From assembly GCA_018335035.1 (NCBI GenBank), contig JAGXKT010000022.1:1-42460 (forward strand): a stretch of DNA of 42,460 nucleotides, given 5' to 3'. Source of the DNA: Phycisphaerae bacterium (GTDB taxonomy: Bacteria > Planctomycetota > Phycisphaerae > SM23-33). Below the pieces are notes generated by a model. That model saw only the letters and a list, made by a program, of their open reading frames with translations, searched no databases and was not told where the DNA came from. The position numbers were made by a program, and so were the translations under genes. Below, piece after piece: positions 9,201 to 17,385 of this stretch (its first letter is position 1; each line of letters starts with the position of its first letter).

Positions 9201-9930
9201 CGGCGAGCTTGTCGTGCGGATCGTTGCACGCAACGGCTTCCAACTCGTCAACGTTGCGCCGCAACCTGTCGTCGGTCGTCAGGACCTCGAAAGCGCGCCG
9301 GCGCTCGGCGGCGAGCAGTTCCTTCCAGCGTGTCAGGGTCGCGGCGGGGCGCGCGTAGTCGCCGTAACGCCAGTCCGTACGGTGCGTCACGAGCCAGTCG
9401 ACGTTGTCGGCGACCCGCTTATAGGACAGCGCGGTCAACAACGTCAGCACGTCGTCGTCCCCGGCCTCGATGGCGGAGAGGACGGCCTCATCGGCGGCTT
9501 CAGCCGACAGGCGCGAGGTTAGCAGCGTGTCGGAGCAGACGGTGAAGGCGGGATCGAGCCCGGCCTCGACGGCGCGGGCTCGCAGCACGCCGGCGCAGAA
9601 GCTGTGGATGGTGGAAATCCGCGCCGCCGGCAACTCGTCCAGCCATGCGAGCAGGCGGCGACGGTCCGCGCCGGCCGCGCGATGCGCACGGTCTGTCAGG
9701 AAACGCCGCACGCGGTCGCGCATCTCCAGCGCCGCCTTATCCGTGAACGTCAGCGCCATGAAGCGTTTCAACGGATCGTCGGCGTCAGGACGGCCCAGCA
9801 GCAGTTCGGTGAAACGCCGGGCGAGCACGAAGGTCTTGCCGCAGCCGGCGCCGCTGCGCAACGCGAGGTTCTCCCCGAGCCGATCACGGGCGGCCGCACG
9901 CTGGGCATCAGTCAGTGGCCGCTCGCTCAT
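6253..9930 (-). CDS. addA: AddA-like helicase-nuclease subunit
   Basis: A 1225-residue UvrD/RecB-type (superfamily 1A) helicase fused to a PD-(D/E)XK nuclease, which with AddB resects double-strand breaks for recombination. Helicase motifs in order: Walker A SGAGCGKT (Lys32), ALTFTDKAALEMR, Walker B LLIDECQDTS, VVGDAKQSIYRFRGA, MTIHKAKGLEFPVVF and YVAATRAQDHL. Nuclease: GQIDLLYRD with the DYKS catalytic motif at about residue 1112. Cys975 (HCP) and Cys1205, 1210, 1213 and 1219 at the C-terminus form an iron-sulfur-nuclease-like set, unusual for AddA. The ATG at 9930 overlaps the addB stop (ATGA) and begins at the Q-motif region; the frame remains open upstream, but that is addB sequence in another frame. 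The family name is secure, the AddA-versus-RecB label less so. Confidence 0.88.
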   Translation of the reverse strand: MSERPLTDAQRAAARDRLGENLALRSGAGCGKTFVLARRFTELLLGRPDADDPLKRFMALTFTDKAALEMRDRVRRFLTDRAHRAAGADRRRLLAWLDELPAARISTIHSFCAGVLRARAVEAGLDPAFTVCSDTLLTSRLSAEAADEAVLSAIEAGDDDVLTLLTALSYKRVADNVDWLVTHRTDWRYGDYARPAATLTRWKELLAAERRRAFEVLTTDDRLRRNVDELEAVACNDPHDKLAVKRDAAIAAIRRLQGGLDAWTPETFEPIEAAAKPRNVGSKKAWGCDTKDVRAALKAVAEPVAALAHLAEALGDADTAAAEALATLTRLAIDAEARYAAEKRRRGIVDFTDLLAHTARLVADDAGVRRALSASIDQLLIDECQDTSAVQRDLLWGLLAPDAETVPADGRLFVVGDAKQSIYRFRGAQVEVFEELCERLGERHRETLDLSFRAHPACVAFVNELFAPLMGEAYAPLTAHRVEVPAEPAVDIVLATASEDYPLDDAATAGICQAAATAQRIAEMIAAGERRVWNAHTRDWRAVRPGDVAILLARMKHSGAYERELAARGVPYYVVGGTEFFRQQEVYDVLNALRAADNPYDDVAFLGALRSALFGLDDASLMRLADALDPPYLPALLAGDAPRPRIGDLSDPDARTLSFAVELLGRLARGKDALGPAAMIDLLLAETGYEGAVRAQFNGRRKLGNVRRLADLARTAAAEGTSLSRFLAAMNEQTLDQSRYEEAAVAGEGDDVVRLMTIHKAKGLEFPVVFVPDLNVAHKSPRNAILHRLDTGLTVKITGGDDDADMNGDAKRAAERDTALPLSYRIACDREDAAARAEDVRKLYVAATRAQDHLAFVAADRRTDDGSFHGGPGSPIGRLDAVLGIADAADAGRSIRYGHGQYTAAVRTLAPSAPPAPRRSATRGARWCVEAGGPDALAERMAEASADPPPLLGPIPPSVGHVDVAATALGDFEHCPMLYRWCYELRAPVAREADATGAPHGAAAQLDAATLGTVYHTCMELLDFENPQPAAALMRRALADENLTEIADTDALTAELDGMLTVLRDAPLWTELRGASEALRELDFALAAGPATVIGQIDLLYRDAGGDWHIVDYKSDRLDGANVAEHARRYETQMLAYATAAGRFLADGAAGEAPPVADATLYFLRTGQTHVIDLSGESLAAAEQRITTIAGQLVAARRAGRFARCDSAACGACRYRRLCGRDGAA

Positions 9931-12900
9931 GACGCGCCCTCCTCGCCGCGGCGTTTGCGCTCGGCGCGCCAGGGTGCGTAGTGGCACACCTGGCGATACG
10001 CGCACCAGCTCGGGCACTCGTGGGTTGGCAGGGCGTCGAACCGGCCATGGCGGATGCGCGCGACGAAGCGCGCCGCGGCCGCGAGGGCCTCCTCCCGCTG
10101 GGCCGCGTAGTCCTTGTTGCGTTGGTAGCCCGCGCCGCGGCGCGTGAGCGGCGCGAAGGTCCGCTCGTCCGGCGCGCCGGCGACACGGTGGAACGCGCCG
10201 CCGAGCGACGGCGCGTCCAGAAGCGTCTCGGCGGCCGCAGCGTACAGCGGAAGCTGCAAGCTCCGCCCGGCGGGAATGTCCTTGGCTTGCGGCAGCCGGC
10301 CCGTCTTGTAGTCGACGACGAACACGCCCTCGCGCCCGTCGATGCACACGCGATCGACACGGTCGATTCGCCCGCGGAGCTTCAGGGGCCCGTCCGGCGT
10401 CTCGACGACAACCGGCTCGTCGCGCTCGGCGTCGTCGCGCAGTTCCTCGACGCGCCGCTCACCGAGGCCGAAGCCCAGCTCAAAACGCACGCTGGCGGCG
10501 TTCAGCACGGCTGGCTGTGCGGCTTGGTGCAGGTAACGCGCGAGGTCGGCTGCCAAGGCGTCGCGTTGCACGCGCCACAGCTCCGGATACGGCGGGCGGC
10601 GCGCCCCGACGGCGGCATCCTCGGCGGCGACGGCGTCGGCCAGCACGGCGTCGATCCGCTCAGGGGGCAGCTCCGACAGACGGACCGGACCGTCCAGCGC
10701 ATCGCGCAGGGCCGTCATCGCCCGGTAGAGCACGTTGTGGCAGAATACGCCGCGCGCGACCGGCTCCAGGCGGCGCTGCGGCTCGGCAACCGGCTCCAGG
10801 CGGAGCACGTACGCCGCGAAGAACCGCCACGGGCACTGCCCGTAAGCGTTGAGCTGCGCGGCGGAGAAGACGGCATCGTTGCCATAGCGGCGTGCGAGCC
10901 GGGCCCGGAGGTCGCCGGCGGCGATGCGGCCGTCGTAGGCGTCGCAGGGCTCCGCGACGGCGCGGCGATGGAGCGTCCACAGCCCGCGGGCGGCGCGGGC
11001 GGGCGTGTGCGGTTCGTTGGCGGCCAGCCACGCCAGCGCGCCGTCGGTCGCGTCGTAGTCGGCGGCGAACGCCCCGGCCGCCGCGGCGACGCGCGCATCG
11101 CGGCGGCTGGCGAGTTCGTCTCGCGCGCACAGGAAATGACCGGGTCCGATCCGCTCGCTTCGCGCGGCGACGGCGGCCGCCTCAAGTCCGCGCCCGGTCG
11201 CGTCGTCGCCGACCGGCTGGACCAGGCGCCGCAGGAAGCTGCCTGGCGCGCCGGCGCGTCCGGTGGCGTCGGTGTCCATGTAGCTCAACGTCAGGTGCCG
11301 GTCGGCTCGCGAGACGGCGAGGTAGAACAGCAGCATCTCGCGGGCGTCGAGGTCGCGGCGGCTGTCGAGCACGACGCCGCGGTCCGCCCAGGCGTCGCGC
11401 TGCGGCTCGCTGAGCACGGCGCTGTCGACGAAGCCCCGCGGGAACTGCCCCTCCCCGCAGCCGAGCAGGAAGACGTGGTCGTACCGCAGCGGACGGGCGT
11501 CGAGCACATCAAGCACGTCCACCAGCGCCTCGGTTCGCGGGGGTGGTACGGATAGTGGCTCCAGCGCCTCGCGGACGTCGGCCGGGTCCGTGGCGCCGTC
11601 CAGCTCGCCGGCGGCGGCCTCCAGCGCCGACACCGCGCGCAGGTCGCGTGCGGCCAGGTCCGGGGAGGCCTGCTGCGCAGCGACGCGGCGCAGGCCCAGT
11701 GCGTCGATCACCGTGACCGGGCCGTCGCGCCGGGCCCGCTCGGCGACGTCGAACAACCGCTCCAGCATCGCCGCGGCGTTGTGGAACTGCTCGGCCGAGC
11801 CGCGGGCTGTGCGGGCGTCCTCGTCGTCATCCGCTGCGGATGCGGCGGCGCGGTCGGCCTGGCGGGCGAACCGGACGGCGGTCCGGCCGTAGGCGTCGCG
11901 CCCCTCGAGCACGTTGCCGTCGCGGATCAGCGTTTGGGCCGCGGCGACGGTGTCGGCGTTGAACCCGCCGAGCGCCTCGGGGCGGAAGTAGCTGCCTGCC
12001 AACACGCTCAACACGTCAGCGAACGCGAACGTCGGCGCCAGCGACGCGACATCCAGGGCGAAGCGGACGATCGGCTCGTCGGCGAGCGCGCACGGGGCGG
12101 CGGCGACGGGAATGTCGCACTCGCCGAAGATCCGCTCGATCGGCTCGCGGTACGCCGCCAGATCGCGTGCGATCACGGCGATCCGCTCGCCGGTGCCGCT
12201 CAGCAGCCGCCGCTTGATCCGTCGCGCCACGGCGGCGACCTCGGCATCGACCCCGGCGGCCGCGATGATGTCCAGCGCTTCCGGCATCGGCCGGGGCGCC
12301 GCATCGAAGTCGAACAGCGCGTCGACCAGCCCGCTCAGCAAGCCCGCCTTCCGGTCGTCCAATGCGATTTCGGACAGCCCGTCGCCGAACGTCCGCCGCA
12401 GGGCCGCCAACGTCCGCTCCGTCCAGTGCCACAGCCGCCCGCGTCCGTCCCGGGCGTGGGGGAGCGTGATGAGCAATCGCCGCAGCCGCGGCGCCAGCAG
12501 GGAGAGGATGGCCAACTGCGTCGGCGTGAAGTCCGTAAAGCCGTCCACGGCGACGGCCTCCACGCCGGACAGTGCGCCGAGACCCTCGCTCGCGCGAAGC
12601 CGCTCGCGTGCCTGCCATAGCTGCCCCTCGACGTCGTAGACACCGCCGGCCTGCATCGCCTGCTGGTAGCGGGCGTAGACAGTCGCCAGGTCGCGGCCCT
12701 TGCCGTCGTCGTCGGCGACGGCGCGGGCCAGGGCGTCCGGCTCGACGGCGGCGCGCTTCAACTCCGCGATGGCGCGGTCCAGCGCGGCGGTCATCCCCGG
12801 CGTGTCCGCCGCGGGCGCCAGAGCCGGCAGGTCGCCGGCGGTCGTGCCCTCGTCAACGATCCGTCGCAACAGACAGCGTCGGGCGACCGGCGACAGCAGC

Positions 12901-13193
12901 CGTGCGGCATCGTCGGCATCGGCAAGAATCGCCGCGCCCAACTGGGCGAACGTTCGGACGCCCGGGGCGACGACGACGCCGGCCGGCGCCTCGACCAGCA
13001 GGCGGCGGCGCAGATCGCGAGCGGCCGCGGCATTGGGGGCGATCAACAGGCAGGCCGGACGCCCGGTCCCCCCGACGAAATGCCGGTACAGATCGAGCGC
13101 GGCGGCGGTCTTGCCGCAGGCCGCCGGGCCGCGCAGCACCACCGCCGGTCCATTCGCGGTCAGAATCCGTTCGCGAAGGGCGTTCGAGTCCAT
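9927..13193 (-). CDS. addB: AddB-like helicase-nuclease subunit
   Basis: A 1088-residue partner of AddA. The N-terminal P-loop RGPAACGKT (Lys28) is intact; the middle resembles an inactivated UvrD-like helicase. A C-terminal PD-(D/E)XK nuclease shows GRIDRVDRV and VVDYKTGR, then SLQLPLYA. Cys787 (GQCPWRFF) with Cys1060, 1064 and 1070 (ECPSWCAYRQVC) matches the AddB 4Fe-4S staple that closes the nuclease domain. First gene of an addB-addA pair, overlapping the next by four bases. The ATG at 13193 begins the P-loop region; there is no Shine-Dalgarno sequence, and a -10 box ends six bases upstream. The 56-base leader gap also contains a GGGCGG-ACG-CCGCCC hairpin at 13231-13245. Confidence 0.88.
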   Translation of the reverse strand: MDSNALRERILTANGPAVVLRGPAACGKTAAALDLYRHFVGGTGRPACLLIAPNAAAARDLRRRLLVEAPAGVVVAPGVRTFAQLGAAILADADDAARLLSPVARRCLLRRIVDEGTTAGDLPALAPAADTPGMTAALDRAIAELKRAAVEPDALARAVADDDGKGRDLATVYARYQQAMQAGGVYDVEGQLWQARERLRASEGLGALSGVEAVAVDGFTDFTPTQLAILSLLAPRLRRLLITLPHARDGRGRLWHWTERTLAALRRTFGDGLSEIALDDRKAGLLSGLVDALFDFDAAPRPMPEALDIIAAAGVDAEVAAVARRIKRRLLSGTGERIAVIARDLAAYREPIERIFGECDIPVAAAPCALADEPIVRFALDVASLAPTFAFADVLSVLAGSYFRPEALGGFNADTVAAAQTLIRDGNVLEGRDAYGRTAVRFARQADRAAASAADDDEDARTARGSAEQFHNAAAMLERLFDVAERARRDGPVTVIDALGLRRVAAQQASPDLAARDLRAVSALEAAAGELDGATDPADVREALEPLSVPPPRTEALVDVLDVLDARPLRYDHVFLLGCGEGQFPRGFVDSAVLSEPQRDAWADRGVVLDSRRDLDAREMLLFYLAVSRADRHLTLSYMDTDATGRAGAPGSFLRRLVQPVGDDATGRGLEAAAVAARSERIGPGHFLCARDELASRRDARVAAAAGAFAADYDATDGALAWLAANEPHTPARAARGLWTLHRRAVAEPCDAYDGRIAAGDLRARLARRYGNDAVFSAAQLNAYGQCPWRFFAAYVLRLEPVAEPQRRLEPVARGVFCHNVLYRAMTALRDALDGPVRLSELPPERIDAVLADAVAAEDAAVGARRPPYPELWRVQRDALAADLARYLHQAAQPAVLNAASVRFELGFGLGERRVEELRDDAERDEPVVVETPDGPLKLRGRIDRVDRVCIDGREGVFVVDYKTGRLPQAKDIPAGRSLQLPLYAAAAETLLDAPSLGGAFHRVAGAPDERTFAPLTRRGAGYQRNKDYAAQREEALAAAARFVARIRHGRFDALPTHECPSWCAYRQVCHYAPWRAERKRRGEEGAS

Positions 13194-13199
13194 GCTCGC

Positions 13200-13228
13200 A
13201 TTGTGCCATCGGCCGCCGGCGGCGACAA
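13200..13228 (-). promoter_or_regulatory. Predicted promoter of addBA, leaderless geometry
   Basis: On the minus strand, TTGTCG (13228-13223), a 17-base spacer and CACAAT (13205-13200). The -10 ends six bases before the addB ATG, so transcription would begin at or next to the start codon. This suggests a leaderless mRNA and fits the lack of a Shine-Dalgarno sequence. Confidence 0.45.
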
Positions 13229-13249
13229 GCGGGCGGACGCCGCCCACCG

Positions 13250-14722
13250 CTACTCGCCGAGTGTCATCTCGACGACGTCGAAGTAGCCCAGCGTCGGCAG
13301 CATGTCGAAGAACGAGTCCGGGTCGCCGTTGCCCCCGGCCAGGGCGATCCGCGCCGCGTCGACGCCGTCGGCAAACGCCGCGTCCAGCCCCACCCAGGTC
13401 TCGCCGATCAGGACACGGCACCAGGCGTGCGGAATCAGCACGTGCTCACGCCCGCCGAAGCGCGGCACGTAGACGACGCCGCTGACGACCTCCGCCGGCA
13501 TACCCGCGGCGCGGCACAGCCCGGCGGTCAGCACCGCATGCTCCGTGCAGTCGCCCTCGCGTGCTTCGGCCACCTCCGCCGCCGAGGCGTACCCAACGGA
13601 CAGGGTCTTCGCCTTGATGTGCGTTCGCACGAACGTCTCGATACGCCGCGCGGCCTCAGCCGCGTCCGTCGCGTCGCCGACGGCCTCACGTGACAGGGCC
13701 ACTACGGTCTCGGCGTCCGACTCGACGTACTGCGACGGCTTCAACGCCGCCTGTGCGCGTTCGCCGTCGCCGTCATAGCCCGGCGCGACGCCGTCCGGCG
13801 CGGCAACCGGACGCACCGTGACGACCACGGCTCCGTCGTCGCGCGTCTCGATCCGCTGGCTGTCCGTCTCGGGAAGCGCCAGTTTCCGCTTGCCGCTCGG
13901 CCGCAGGCGGAAGGTGACCGCGCCGGCGGAGCGAGGATCGTCGTCGGGCTCCGGGCAGGCGACCGTTACGCGTTTGAGCAGGTCGGGCGGGTTGTCGGCG
14001 GCGAGGGCGACGGGCTTCGGGCAGGCGACCATGACCATGTTCATGCCCAACGCCGGCACGGTCGCCTTCAGCGACGTGAAGCTTTCGTCGACGTAGCGGA
14101 CGGTCGTGATCTTGCCGAACTGCGTCTGTCGTGTGGCGGTGACCTCCGTCAGTTCGACGACGCGGCCGAACAGGTCGAGCGTCTTCTTCTCGCCGACGTG
14201 AAAGCTCACCTCGCGGGCGGCGCTTGCGGAGATGTCAAAGATGCTGGCGGTGTAGGTCGTACCGGGCTTGAGCCCTTTGCGCTGTTGGAGTTGCCGAAGC
14301 CCCTCGCTGAGCAGGGCGCCTTCGGGCCAGGCCATCGTGCGCGTGGTCTTCCGTCCGCCGTGCGTGGCGGTCAGCGTCAATTGCCCGTCGCGGATGCGGC
14401 CTTCGGTGGTCGTCGCCAGGATGCCGAGGTCCTGCGACACGCGGAAGGACAGCGGCTCGCCGTCCGGCGTCTCGATGACCGTTTCGGCGATGCGGATCTT
14501 CAGGCGAGTCCCGGAGCGGATCACCGTCATCGTCACGTCAGCCGTCGAGGTGACCTTGCCGTCGGCGACGGTCCGCGTCTGCTTCCTGTAGCCGACCTTG
14601 GCGTCGTCCATCATCACGGCGTACCAGAGGGCGTCCGGCGGCGTCGCGCCGTCGGCCGGGGCGGCGCCGGCGGCCAGCAGCGCCGTGGCGAGCAGGGCGG
14701 TTCGGCTCGTTCGTGCGGTCAT
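13250..14722 (-). CDS. Secreted transglutaminase-like protein
   Basis: A 490-residue protein with an N-terminal signal peptide (TALLATALLAAGAAPADGA). A long N-terminal beta-rich region (about residues 30-330) has alternating strands resembling the DUF3857-like part that often precedes transglutaminase domains. The C-terminal transglutaminase-like fold carries the expected triad: Cys392 in EGDCTEHA, His432 in IPHAW and Asp447 in GLDAAF. Such bacterial proteins are proteases, amidases or crosslinkers of the cell envelope; the substrate is unknown. AGGAGA lies about six bases before the ATG. It sits upstream of addB in the same direction, but addB appears to have its own promoter. Confidence 0.8.
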   Translation of the reverse strand: MTARTSRTALLATALLAAGAAPADGATPPDALWYAVMMDDAKVGYRKQTRTVADGKVTSTADVTMTVIRSGTRLKIRIAETVIETPDGEPLSFRVSQDLGILATTTEGRIRDGQLTLTATHGGRKTTRTMAWPEGALLSEGLRQLQQRKGLKPGTTYTASIFDISASAAREVSFHVGEKKTLDLFGRVVELTEVTATRQTQFGKITTVRYVDESFTSLKATVPALGMNMVMVACPKPVALAADNPPDLLKRVTVACPEPDDDPRSAGAVTFRLRPSGKRKLALPETDSQRIETRDDGAVVVTVRPVAAPDGVAPGYDGDGERAQAALKPSQYVESDAETVVALSREAVGDATDAAEAARRIETFVRTHIKAKTLSVGYASAAEVAEAREGDCTEHAVLTAGLCRAAGMPAEVVSGVVYVPRFGGREHVLIPHAWCRVLIGETWVGLDAAFADGVDAARIALAGGNGDPDSFFDMLPTLGYFDVVEMTLGE

Positions 14723-14787
14723 GTGGCGGTCTCCTGTGACGGGGACGCCGTACGCCCTTTGGCGACGATACCATCTCGGCTGGCGGA

Positions 14788-14817
14788 TTGCGAAACGCCA
14801 AACCGCTTTGCTACGAT
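14788..14817 (+). promoter_or_regulatory. Predicted promoter of rimO, leaderless geometry
   Basis: TTGCGA 14788-14793, an 18-base spacer and TACGAT 14812-14817. The -10 ends six bases before the ATG at 14824, and no Shine-Dalgarno sequence precedes the gene. Confidence 0.4.
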
Positions 14818-14823
14818 TCCCGG

Positions 14824-16146
14824 ATGGAACACGCGTCCGGTCAGTCCGTGGCGATTATCTCGCTGGGGTGCGCGAAGAATCTCGTCGACAGCGAGCGGAT
14901 GCTGGCGTTGCTGGCCGAGGCGGGCTACGCCGTCGCCGCGCCGCTCGACGAGGCCGACGTGATCGTGGTGAACACCTGCGGCTTCATCGCCCCGGCGCGC
15001 GATGAATCACTGGCGGCAATTCGGCAGGCGGTCGCGCTGAAGGGCACTGGGCGGGCCCAACGGGTCGTGGTGGCCGGCTGCCTCGTCACGCGGCAGCGCG
15101 AGGCGCTGCGACGGGCCGTGCCGGGCATCGACGCGATCGTCGGCGTGGACGACCGCGAGCAGATCGCCCGCGCCGTCGCCGGAGACGGACCGGCGACGCG
15201 GCTGTCGCCCTGTACGGGGCGGATCGGCGGCGATACGCCGCGCTTCCGGCTGACGCCGCGTCACACGGCCTATCTGCGGATCGCCGAGGGGTGCTCGCAG
15301 GGCTGCACGTTCTGCACGATTCCCGCCATCCGCGGACCGTTCCGCTCCCGCCCGGCGGCGCAGGTCCTCGCCGAGGCCGAGCAGCTTGCCCGCGACGGCG
15401 CCATCGAGTTGAACGTCATCGCCCAGGACACCACCGGCTATGGCCGCGACCTTCCCGGCGACTGGACGCTCGCGAAACTGCTTCGGGCGCTGGACGCGGT
15501 CGACGGCGTGCGGTGGATTCGCCTGCACTACGCCTACCCGCGCCGCTTCGACGACGCGCTGATCGACGCAATGGCCGGCTGCGAGCGCGTCGTGCCGTAC
15601 GTGGACCTGCCGCTTCAGCACATCAGCGACACCGTCCTGCGCCGCATGGGTCGCGGCGTGACGCGCGCGCAGACCGAGCGGCTGCTGGATCGCCTGCGAC
15701 AGCGCCTGGACGCTCCGACCATTCGCACCACGTTCATCGTGGGCTTTCCCGGGGAGACCGACGCAGAGTTCGCCGAGTTGCTGGACTTCGTGCGACAGCA
15801 GCGGTTCGACGAGGTGGGCGCGTTCAGCTATTTTGCTGAGGACGGCACGCCTGCGGCGGAGATGGACGGGCAAGTGGACGCCGAAGTCATCGACGCCCGT
15901 GCGGCCGAGTTGATCGAGACGGTCGACGGCATCGCGCGACGCAGGGCCGCCGCGCGCGTCGGGCAACGTCTGGACGTGCTCGTCGACGGCGTCGGCGCCG
16001 ACGGGCGTCCGTTCGCCCGGCACGCGCGCCAGGCGCCGGAGGTGGACTCGATCTGCCTGCTGGACGGTCCGGCCGAGCCGGGCACGGTCGTCCCCGGGGA
16101 GGTCACCGGCGCCGAGGGCGCGAACCTGCTGTGCCGCGCGCGCTGA
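14824..16146 (+). CDS. rimO: Ribosomal protein uS12 methylthiotransferase RimO
   Basis: Methylthiolates the conserved aspartate of ribosomal protein S12 using two 4Fe-4S clusters. The 440-residue protein shows the UPF0004 cysteines (SLGCAKNLVDSE, VVNTCGF, VVAGCL), then the radical SAM CxxxCxxC in EGCSQGCTFCTIP, then GFPGETDAEF and a C-terminal TRAM-like domain (GQRLDVLVDG). The SLGCAKN start and GRxL-type spacing favour RimO over MiaB. The ATG at 14824 is preferred over one 36 bases upstream because of the -10 position and because homology begins at VAIISLGCAKN. Confidence 0.92.
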   Translation: MEHASGQSVAIISLGCAKNLVDSERMLALLAEAGYAVAAPLDEADVIVVNTCGFIAPARDESLAAIRQAVALKGTGRAQRVVVAGCLVTRQREALRRAVPGIDAIVGVDDREQIARAVAGDGPATRLSPCTGRIGGDTPRFRLTPRHTAYLRIAEGCSQGCTFCTIPAIRGPFRSRPAAQVLAEAEQLARDGAIELNVIAQDTTGYGRDLPGDWTLAKLLRALDAVDGVRWIRLHYAYPRRFDDALIDAMAGCERVVPYVDLPLQHISDTVLRRMGRGVTRAQTERLLDRLRQRLDAPTIRTTFIVGFPGETDAEFAELLDFVRQQRFDEVGAFSYFAEDGTPAAEMDGQVDAEVIDARAAELIETVDGIARRRAAARVGQRLDVLVDGVGADGRPFARHARQAPEVDSICLLDGPAEPGTVVPGEVTGAEGANLLCRAR

Positions 16147-16156
16147 CGGAAAGGCA

Positions 16157-16185
16157 TCGACAACGCCGCGGCGGGAGTCGACAAT
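16157..16185 (+). promoter_or_regulatory. Predicted promoter of pgsA, leaderless geometry
   Basis: TCGACA 16157-16162, a 17-base spacer and GACAAT 16180-16185, ending six bases before the pgsA ATG. The two hexamers sit in an imperfect direct repeat (TCGACAACGCCGC and TCGACAATGCCGC). The GGGAG at 16173-16177 is too far away, at 14 bases, to act as a normal Shine-Dalgarno sequence. Confidence 0.5.
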
Positions 16186-16191
16186 GCCGCC

Positions 16192-16839
16192 ATGAACTGG
16201 AAGCTACCGAACCAGTTGACCGTCGGGCGGATCGTTCTGGCGGCCGTGTTCTTCGTGTTGCTGGGGCTCTATGATGCCGGCAGCCCGAGCGGCCCGGCGC
16301 TGCTCAACGTCGCCTTCGTGCTCTACATCGTCGCAGGCGTGACGGACATTCTCGACGGCTGGGTGGCCCGCAAGTTCGGTTGGACGAGTGTCTTCGGGCG
16401 GATCGTCGATCCCTTCGTCGATAAGATCCTCGTCGTGGGGGCGTTTGCGATGCTGGCCGGGCTGAACTATGCGGCCGATCCGGGCGCCACACCCGCCTGC
16501 GCGGGGGAGCTGCCGGACTGGCTGACCGGGGGGATGGCCTCGGCGGTCCAGGCGTGGATGGTCGTCGCGGTGGTGGCGCGGGAGTTCGTCGTCTCGGCCG
16601 TACGCGGCTACAGCGAGTCGCGCGGCGTGGCGTTCGCCGCCACTTGGGCGGGCAAGCTGAAAATGTTCCTGCAGTCCGTGGCGATCTGCACCGTGCTGTA
16701 CCAGCTCGCCAACGTGCCGCAGGCGCCCTGGGCCGTCTACACCAAGATCGCCACCGTCTGGGTGGCCGTGGTCGTGACCGTGCTCAGCGGGTTCATTTAT
16801 GTCGGACGGGCGCGGAATTTGCTCCGAAGCGACGCCTGA
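16192..16839 (+). CDS. pgsA: CDP-diacylglycerol-glycerol-3-phosphate 3-phosphatidyltransferase
   Basis: Makes phosphatidylglycerol phosphate from CDP-diacylglycerol and glycerol 3-phosphate at the inner membrane. The 215-residue protein has four to five hydrophobic segments and the complete CDP-alcohol phosphotransferase motif DGxxARx8Gx3Dx3D, seen from DGWVAR to DPFVD near residues 60-85. NQLTVGRIVLA at the N-terminus is typical of PgsA. It is followed by pgpA, the next enzyme in the same pathway. Confidence 0.93.
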   Translation: MNWKLPNQLTVGRIVLAAVFFVLLGLYDAGSPSGPALLNVAFVLYIVAGVTDILDGWVARKFGWTSVFGRIVDPFVDKILVVGAFAMLAGLNYAADPGATPACAGELPDWLTGGMASAVQAWMVVAVVAREFVVSAVRGYSESRGVAFAATWAGKLKMFLQSVAICTVLYQLANVPQAPWAVYTKIATVWVAVVVTVLSGFIYVGRARNLLRSDA

Positions 16840-16872
16840 GACGCCGCCACGCGTGCGGCGCGGGAGATGCCC

Positions 16873-17373
16873 ATGAACGCGTTCCGAAAAGTCATCGCCA
16901 GCGGGCTGGGCACGGGATATCTGCCGGTCGCGCCGGGCACGTGGGGCTCGGTCGTCGTCGTGGGATTGTACCTTCTGGCGCTGTGGGCCGGACAGGGGGG
17001 GCAGCTCGTCGCGTCGCTGGCGATGGCGGCGGTGGTGGTCGCGGCCTCAATCGCGTGTGTTGCGCTCGGGGGCTTCGCCGAGCGGGCCTGGGGCGGCAAG
17101 GACCCGTCTCGCTGCACGCTGGACGAATGGGCCGGGCAGGCGCTGGCGCTGATCTGGCTGCCGCTGGGCACCGGCTGGCCCGACTGGCTCATCGCCGCGG
17201 TCGCGGGCTTCGTCACGTTCCGCGTTTTCGACATCGTCAAACTGCCGCCCGCCCGCGAGTTCGAGAAGCTTTCGCGCGGCTGGGGTATCCTCGCCGACGA
17301 TCTCGTCAGCGGCCTCTACGCCAACGCGACCAGCCAGATCGTCGTGCTCTGCGCCCTGGGCGAGTTGTGGTGA
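16873..17373 (+). CDS. pgpA: Phosphatidylglycerophosphatase A
   Basis: Removes the phosphate from phosphatidylglycerol phosphate, the step after PgsA. The 166-residue protein carries the PgpA signatures GTGYLPVAPGTWGS, a conserved TLDEWAGQ, FRVFDIVKLPPARE and GILADDLVSG, with three to four membrane segments. Two ATGs are possible; 16873 is preferred because GGGAG (16862-16866) lies six bases before it and directly abuts the alternative ATG at 16867. It ends 12 bases from the convergent ABC exporter gene. Confidence 0.93.
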   Translation: MNAFRKVIASGLGTGYLPVAPGTWGSVVVVGLYLLALWAGQGGQLVASLAMAAVVVAASIACVALGGFAERAWGGKDPSRCTLDEWAGQALALIWLPLGTGWPDWLIAAVAGFVTFRVFDIVKLPPAREFEKLSRGWGILADDLVSGLYANATSQIVVLCALGELW

Positions 17374-17385
17374 CGCCCGCCGCCG

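Noticed and set aside
6253-10347. An addA start upstream of 9930
   Set aside because: The extra residues overlap the addB C-terminus in another frame and lack homology; the ATGA overlap at 9927-9930 is the normal coupling.
14824-16146. MiaB (tRNA methylthiotransferase) instead of RimO
   Set aside because: The SLGCAKNLVDSE start and EGCSQGCTFC are RimO-type signatures.
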